This document shows positions 63,483-64,000 of a stretch of DNA of 64,000 nucleotides, in pieces. Both the position numbers and the translations under genes were made by a program. Below the pieces are notes generated by a model. It ran no database searches and was not told where the DNA came from. It worked only from the letters and a program-made list of their open reading frames with translations. The first letter of the stretch is position 1. The number at the start of each line of letters is the position of its first letter. The DNA is taken from assembly GCA_022709905.1 (NCBI GenBank), contig JAKLHY010000008.1:94282-158281 (forward strand). Direction: 5' to 3'. The DNA comes from Verrucomicrobiota bacterium. GTDB taxonomy: Bacteria; Verrucomicrobiota; Verrucomicrobiia; Limisphaerales; UBA1319.

Positions 63483-64000
63483 TGCACAGGGAGCAATAGG
63501 GGTTTGGGATTGGGAGCGTTTTATTTTATTTGAGGCGGCTATCCACGATTGAAGCCGGATCTCGGTTTCCCGGCTGAGGGTGATCCAATAAGGCGAACCG
63601 GGTCCGAGTTTGCGTGCGGGAAGTTGGCCCCCTTCGATCCAGTAATAAACGACACCGGGACTGACGTTAAAGCGCTCAGCCACTTCCGCAACGGTCAGAT
63701 CATCGGGTTGTTTAAGAGACGGTGTTGGAATATTGTGCCGCCACCGGATCCATTTAATCATGTTCAAGGTGAACGGTTTGCCCTTGGCGCTCAACAAACC
63801 ATCCTGATTGAGCGCAGCCACGATCTGCGGATCGGTCATCGACTGGGCCAAAGATCGAACTCGGTTCACGGTAGCTTCCGGGTAACGGACTTTGTCAGGT
63901 GCGGACAACGGGAGGTCGACGACCAAATCTTCCAACGCGCCCCCTTGCCAGCGAATGTGCAAGACCGCTTTTCGTTCGGCACGCCGTTTTTCCACCGTGA
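63477..64000 (-). CDS. Serine recombinase-type protein, C-terminal part (5' end outside window)
   Basis: The frame stays open past the right edge; a GTG at 63995 is an internal codon, not a proven start. KAVLHIRWQGGALEDLVVDL, DPQIVAALNQDGLLSAKGKPFTLNMIKWIRWRHNIP and a helix-turn-helix (LTVAEVAERFNVSPGVVYYWIEGGQLPARKLGPG, about 60-95 residues before the end) match the C-terminal extension of large serine (resolvase-type) recombinases carried by transposons. The catalytic resolvase domain should lie to the right. Its stop (63477) overlaps the intron RT stop region. Confidence 0.65.
   Translation of the reverse strand, partial: TVEKRRAERKAVLHIRWQGGALEDLVVDLPLSAPDKVRYPEATVNRVRSLAQSMTDPQIVAALNQDGLLSAKGKPFTLNMIKWIRWRHNIPTPSLKQPDDLTVAEVAERFNVSPGVVYYWIEGGQLPARKLGPGSPYWITLSRETEIRLQSWIAASNKIKRSQSQTPIAPCAL

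Overview
The window looks like a stretch of a GC-rich Verrucomicrobiota chromosome, probably of the Pedosphaera/Limisphaera type. This is inferred from the gene families and not from any marker gene. Typical signs are an H-X9-DG prepilin, Tat-exported sugar isomerase and Gfo/Idh/MocA proteins beside a sulfatase, large secreted proteins ending in an 'LQ.S.....W' C-terminal sandwich, a TIGR03790 protein, and 4-base ATGA overlaps between consecutive genes. I saw no rRNA, tRNA or CRISPR array.

Layout. 0.2-3.4 kb (-): secreted GH2 glycosidase with a discoidin domain. 3.6-5.4 kb: a doubly deleted AlbA_2/RecG-type regulator coupled to an intact ParA-type ATPase, probably acquired. 5.7-9.6 kb (+): polysaccharide-related cluster (Hyi-like TIM barrel, Gfo/Idh/MocA oxidoreductase, sulfatase). 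9.6-12.9 kb (-): a frameshifted secreted protein, an AEC transporter, and a cysteine-ladder repeat protein. 13.0-26.8 kb (+): a long co-directional locus with two paralogous membrane proteins carrying GATase-like domains, a complete ribose-type ABC importer, a sugar kinase-MurQ fusion, and a DUF4091/GH123-like secreted protein. I read it as an amino-sugar (MurNAc/GlcNAc or HexNAc) salvage locus. 26.9-36.7 kb: a small membrane protein, a TIM-barrel isomerase, a prepilin-like protein, a tricorn-type protease, a repeat propeller protein, ThiE and a PfkB kinase.

36.7-43.4 kb holds a VanZ-ComEC-methyltransferase operon (-), a serine esterase (+), and DUF434, cupin and CII-like genes (-). 43.5-47.2 kb is the SAM cycle: metK-ahcY (-), divergent from an ArsR-methyltransferase fusion (+). 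The shared 114-bp intergenic region holds overlapping candidate promoters and a candidate operator. 47.4-52.1 kb: a gene remnant, TIGR03790 protein, MBL hydrolase and recN. 52.2-59.1 kb (-) is a long housekeeping run: IHF/HU, hisS, xylB, raiA/hpf, amidohydrolase, SDR and bioF, the last three joined by ATGA overlaps.

59.4-64 kb is accessory DNA and shows decay: an IS21 remnant without its ATPase core, a hicB-hicA pair, a frameshifted HEXXH-type membrane protein, a nested inverted-repeat element, a serine hydrolase cut off by a group II intron reverse-transcriptase fragment, and a serine-recombinase C-terminus running off the right edge. The same signature, two ends of a family joined with the middle missing, occurs at about 3.7, 4.07, 47.5, 59.5 and 63.0 kb.

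The most interesting points are the 13-27 kb amino-sugar locus, the ArsR-methyltransferase control region of the SAM cycle, the period-5 cysteine repeat protein, and the accumulation of internally deleted genes.
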